The notes below the pieces were generated by a model. The model saw only the letters and a list, made by a program, of their open reading frames with translations. It was not told the origin of the DNA and ran no database searches. A DNA stretch of 7,694 nt. It comes from Bacteroidetes bacterium ADurb.Bin302 (GTDB taxonomy: Bacteria > Bacteroidota > Bacteroidia > Bacteroidales > Paludibacteraceae). Location of the stretch: contig MWBK01000056.1 of NCBI GenBank assembly GCA_002069025.1, forward strand, positions 1 to 7,694. Direction: 5' to 3'. Position 1 is the first letter of the stretch. Every line of letters begins with the position of its first letter. Made by a program: the position numbers and the translations under genes. Below are positions 5,650 through 7,694 of the stretch, piece after piece.

Positions 5650-6933
5650 TTATTTATCTGCTTTAAAATCACCTACTAATACTTCGCACATAGGTTTTGA
5701 CCAGTATTTTTGGGCCGTGTTTAGCAGCTCGTTAGGAGTTATAGTTTTTAAAACTTGATTAAATCTGGTATAGTATGAAAAATCCAAATTGTTTGCCAGT
5801 AGTCCTATTAAAGTATCTGATATATATAGCGGATGCTCAAATGCGGTACCAATGTTAGTTATATACAGGTTTCTAACAGTTTGTAGCTCCTCATCACTAA
5901 CAGGATATTGCAGTAAATTATTTATTTCGTCATGTATTGCAGCTACAGTTTCAATTGCAACTTCGTTTTTGGTACGCGTGTTAATAGAAAAATGTGCCTT
6001 GTTTAGATATGATGCTATATGTGCAGATATGCCGTATGTGTATCCTTTTTCTTCTCTGATGCTCTGATTAAGTCTGCTGCCAAAGTAGCCTCCCAAAACA
6101 CATGTTAATATTTGCATGGAGTAGGAGTCAGGATGATTGTTGGGTGCCGACAATTGACCTATTGAAATTCCGGTTTGTAAAGAACCTTCATGGTGTATGC
6201 GTATGCACCCTGTTTTTGGAGTTTCGCTTAACCAAGTATGTTCAATTATATTTTTTTTATTCCATGCTTCCGAACCAAATGTTTGCTCAATGTATTTAAC
6301 AAGCGAATCGTTTACAAAGCCTGATAATACTATTGTACAATTATTTGAGCAGTAATTTTTAGAGTGAAAATCGTTAAGCATATCGCTACTTATCTCGTAG
6401 TATGCAAGTTCTTTGTGTGAACTATATGGGTGATTCTTTCCATATATTGATTCGCGCAATTGTTGATTTGAAATCAGATTAACTTTTTGTTGCTCTGTCT
6501 TAAACTGTGCGATTCCTTTATCCAATAAGCATTTTAGTCTATCTTCAGGAAATGTCGGATAAAAAATAATTGAGCGTACAATACTTAATAATTTGTTGAC
6601 GTGCTTTTCTAATGCTATAAGGCTTATTACTGTATGAGAAACATTGGTATTTGTAACTAATATAGCACCATGGAAGTCTATTCGTTCGGCAATGTCGTTG
6701 GCTGTATAGTCTTTACTGCCTTCTTTTAACATGGCTGATGTAAATACCGGTACTAAAGGGTTTTCGTGGTCTTGTTTACCCGTTTTTATCACCAAATCGA
6801 TGCGACAAATTTGTTCTTGTGTGCTTGGAAGTATGTAGCAATCTATACCATTTGAAAATGTAGTTTTGTCGGTTTTAGGAACCGAAATATTATTTTCAAA
6901 AATGATATTTGGTTTTTTCGAACGATCTAACAT
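5650..6933 (-). CDS. M16-family peptidase homologue lacking the zinc motif
   Basis: This 427-residue protein has the two-lobe layout of the M16 (insulinase/mitochondrial processing peptidase) family. The N-terminal lobe starts around TFSNGIDCYILP (25-36). The C-terminal lobe includes the GGYFGSRLNQSIREEKGYTY block (281-300). In active members an HxxEH zinc motif sits in the first lobe; at the matching place here (about 63-67) the residues are VFTSA, so all three key residues are missing. The Arg/Tyr pair of the second lobe (Arg293, Tyr300), which helps bind substrate in non-catalytic partner subunits, is kept. I infer a non-catalytic partner of a zinc-containing M16 protein encoded elsewhere. 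No signal peptide is seen, so it should be cytoplasmic. The start overlaps the obgE stop by one base (TAATG), with AGGAGG seven bases upstream. Family is sure; role is unknown. Confidence 0.85.
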   Translation of the reverse strand: MLDRSKKPNIIFENNISVPKTDKTTFSNGIDCYILPSTQEQICRIDLVIKTGKQDHENPLVPVFTSAMLKEGSKDYTANDIAERIDFHGAILVTNTNVSHTVISLIALEKHVNKLLSIVRSIIFYPTFPEDRLKCLLDKGIAQFKTEQQKVNLISNQQLRESIYGKNHPYSSHKELAYYEISSDMLNDFHSKNYCSNNCTIVLSGFVNDSLVKYIEQTFGSEAWNKKNIIEHTWLSETPKTGCIRIHHEGSLQTGISIGQLSAPNNHPDSYSMQILTCVLGGYFGSRLNQSIREEKGYTYGISAHIASYLNKAHFSINTRTKNEVAIETVAAIHDEINNLLQYPVSDEELQTVRNLYITNIGTAFEHPLYISDTLIGLLANNLDFSYYTRFNQVLKTITPNELLNTAQKYWSKPMCEVLVGDFKADK

Positions 6934-7694
6934 TATAAATCCTCCTCACCAAACCAATCATCATCAAATTCTTCCTTCTCCTTATCGTTGTCGAGGTCAA
7001 AATCTATACTCGAGTCAAGTTTATCTTCTTGTGCAATAATCTTCACGTCCATTGATCTGTGAGTCATTGACATAACAATGTCTTTGTCTAATTCGTTCCA
7101 AAGTAAGTCCTTTAGAGTGTCTATTCCTTTGCCACTAACGGATGATATAAACACAGTAGGTATGTCAGGAAGGTTTTTAGAGATGGCACATTCCAATTCG
7201 TCATCTAATAAATCAGATTTTGTAATGGCTAATACCCGCCCTTTGTCTAATAGTTCAGGATTGTATTGTTCTAATTCATTTATTAGAATATCATACTCTT
7301 TGCAAATATCGTCAGTGTCTGCCGGTATCATAAATAGTAATACAGCATTGCGTTCAATATGACGTAAAAATCGCAATCCAATACCCTTGCCCTCATGTGC
7401 TCCTTCTATTATACCCGGAATGTCAGCCATGACGAATGACTTATTGTCTCTATATGCCACGATACCCAGGTTTGGTTCTAATGTAGTAAATGCATAATTA
7501 GCAATTTTGGGTTTGGCTGCTGAAACGACAGATAATAATGTAGACTTTCCCGCATTAGGAAATCCGACTAAGCCAACGTCAGCTAGAACTTTTAATTCTA
7601 AGATTATTGTACGTTCAATTTGTGGTTCTCCCGGTTGTGCAAATCGTGGAGTTTGCATTGTTGATGTTCTGAAGTGCCAATTTCCTTGACCTCC
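6933..7694 (-). CDS. obgE: Obg/CgtA GTPase, C-terminal part (cut by window edge)
   Basis: The last 253 residues are present; the frame is still open at the right edge, so the start lies outside. The ATG at 7658 is internal: the 12 codons before it ([12 protein letters not shown]) belong to the end of the glycine-rich Obg fold. The G domain follows, with the P-loop GFPNAGKS (fragment residues 44-51), switch I around [12 protein letters not shown] (66-77), DIPG (91-94), TKSD for guanine recognition (158-161) and SSVSGKG (184-190). Obg is an essential GTPase of 50S subunit maturation and stress control. The tail has no recognisable OCT domain but a strongly acidic end ([13 protein letters not shown] to EEDL), which I believe is usual for Bacteroidetes. 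It is translationally coupled to the downstream M16-like gene. Confidence 0.96.
   Translation of the reverse strand, partial: GGQGNWHFRTSTMQTPRFAQPGEPQIERTIILELKVLADVGLVGFPNAGKSTLLSVVSAAKPKIANYAFTTLEPNLGIVAYRDNKSFVMADIPGIIEGAHEGKGIGLRFLRHIERNAVLLFMIPADTDDICKEYDILINELEQYNPELLDKGRVLAITKSDLLDDELECAISKNLPDIPTVFISSVSGKGIDTLKDLLWNELDKDIVMSMTHRSMDVKIIAQEDKLDSSIDFDLDNDKEKEEFDDDWFGEEDL
6941..6946 (-). promoter_or_regulatory. Strong Shine-Dalgarno of the M16-like gene inside obgE
   Basis: On the minus strand AGGAGG lies 7 bases before the ATG at 6933-6931. It is formed by the Glu-Glu-Asp codons at the very end of obgE, so the site is both coding and a ribosome signal. This fixes the M16 start and points to coupled translation. 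Confidence 0.6.

Noticed and set aside
7507..7689. Rightward open frame opposite obgE, and the ATG at 7658 as the obgE start
   Set aside because: The rightward frame is a shadow of the Obg P-loop region. The ATG at 7658 is internal, because the upstream codons encode the conserved end of the Obg fold up to the window edge.

Overview
This AT-rich window looks like ordinary chromosome from a member of the Bacteroidetes, most likely order Bacteroidales; I cannot name a genus. Two things support this. The protein sequences have a Bacteroidetes character. Five non-coding gaps also carry the Bacteroidetes-type sigma factor signature, a TAnnTTTG box near -7, in two cases with a TTTG-like box about 20 bases upstream. 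Most starts lack a Shine-Dalgarno sequence, which also fits this phylum.

Layout from left to right. The first 180 bases are the N-terminal part of a leftward RsmI-like (tetrapyrrole methylase family) methyltransferase. A 79-base divergent promoter region separates it from a rightward pair: an RsmF-type rRNA cytosine-C5 methyltransferase, overlapped by a PhnP-like metallo-beta-lactamase fold hydrolase. A strong promoter and a potentially structured leader then drive rplU-rpmA (ribosomal proteins L21 and L27), which end at a clear intrinsic terminator. A separate promoter drives serS (seryl-tRNA synthetase), followed 12 bases later by manA (class I mannose-6-phosphate isomerase). Next come tRNA-Pro(UGG), with its own promoter, and a terminator that also lies at the end of the convergent leftward unit. 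That leftward unit runs in from the right edge: the C-terminal two thirds or so of the GTPase ObgE, then an M16-family peptidase-like protein that has lost the zinc-binding motif.

Most of the window serves translation: two probable rRNA methylation enzymes, two large-subunit proteins, a tRNA, a tRNA synthetase and the ribosome-assembly GTPase Obg. The sugar isomerase, the MBL hydrolase and the M16 homologue are the exceptions. I see no mobile element, CRISPR array, prophage, toxin-antitoxin or defence module, and no intact or broken gene that looks recently transferred. I did not find a previously undescribed system. The points most worth a second look are the zinc-less M16 protein coupled to obgE, the almost leaderless rsmF start, the rplU leader, and the back-to-back promoters between the two methyltransferase genes. 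No stretch of 300 bases or more lacks a gene.
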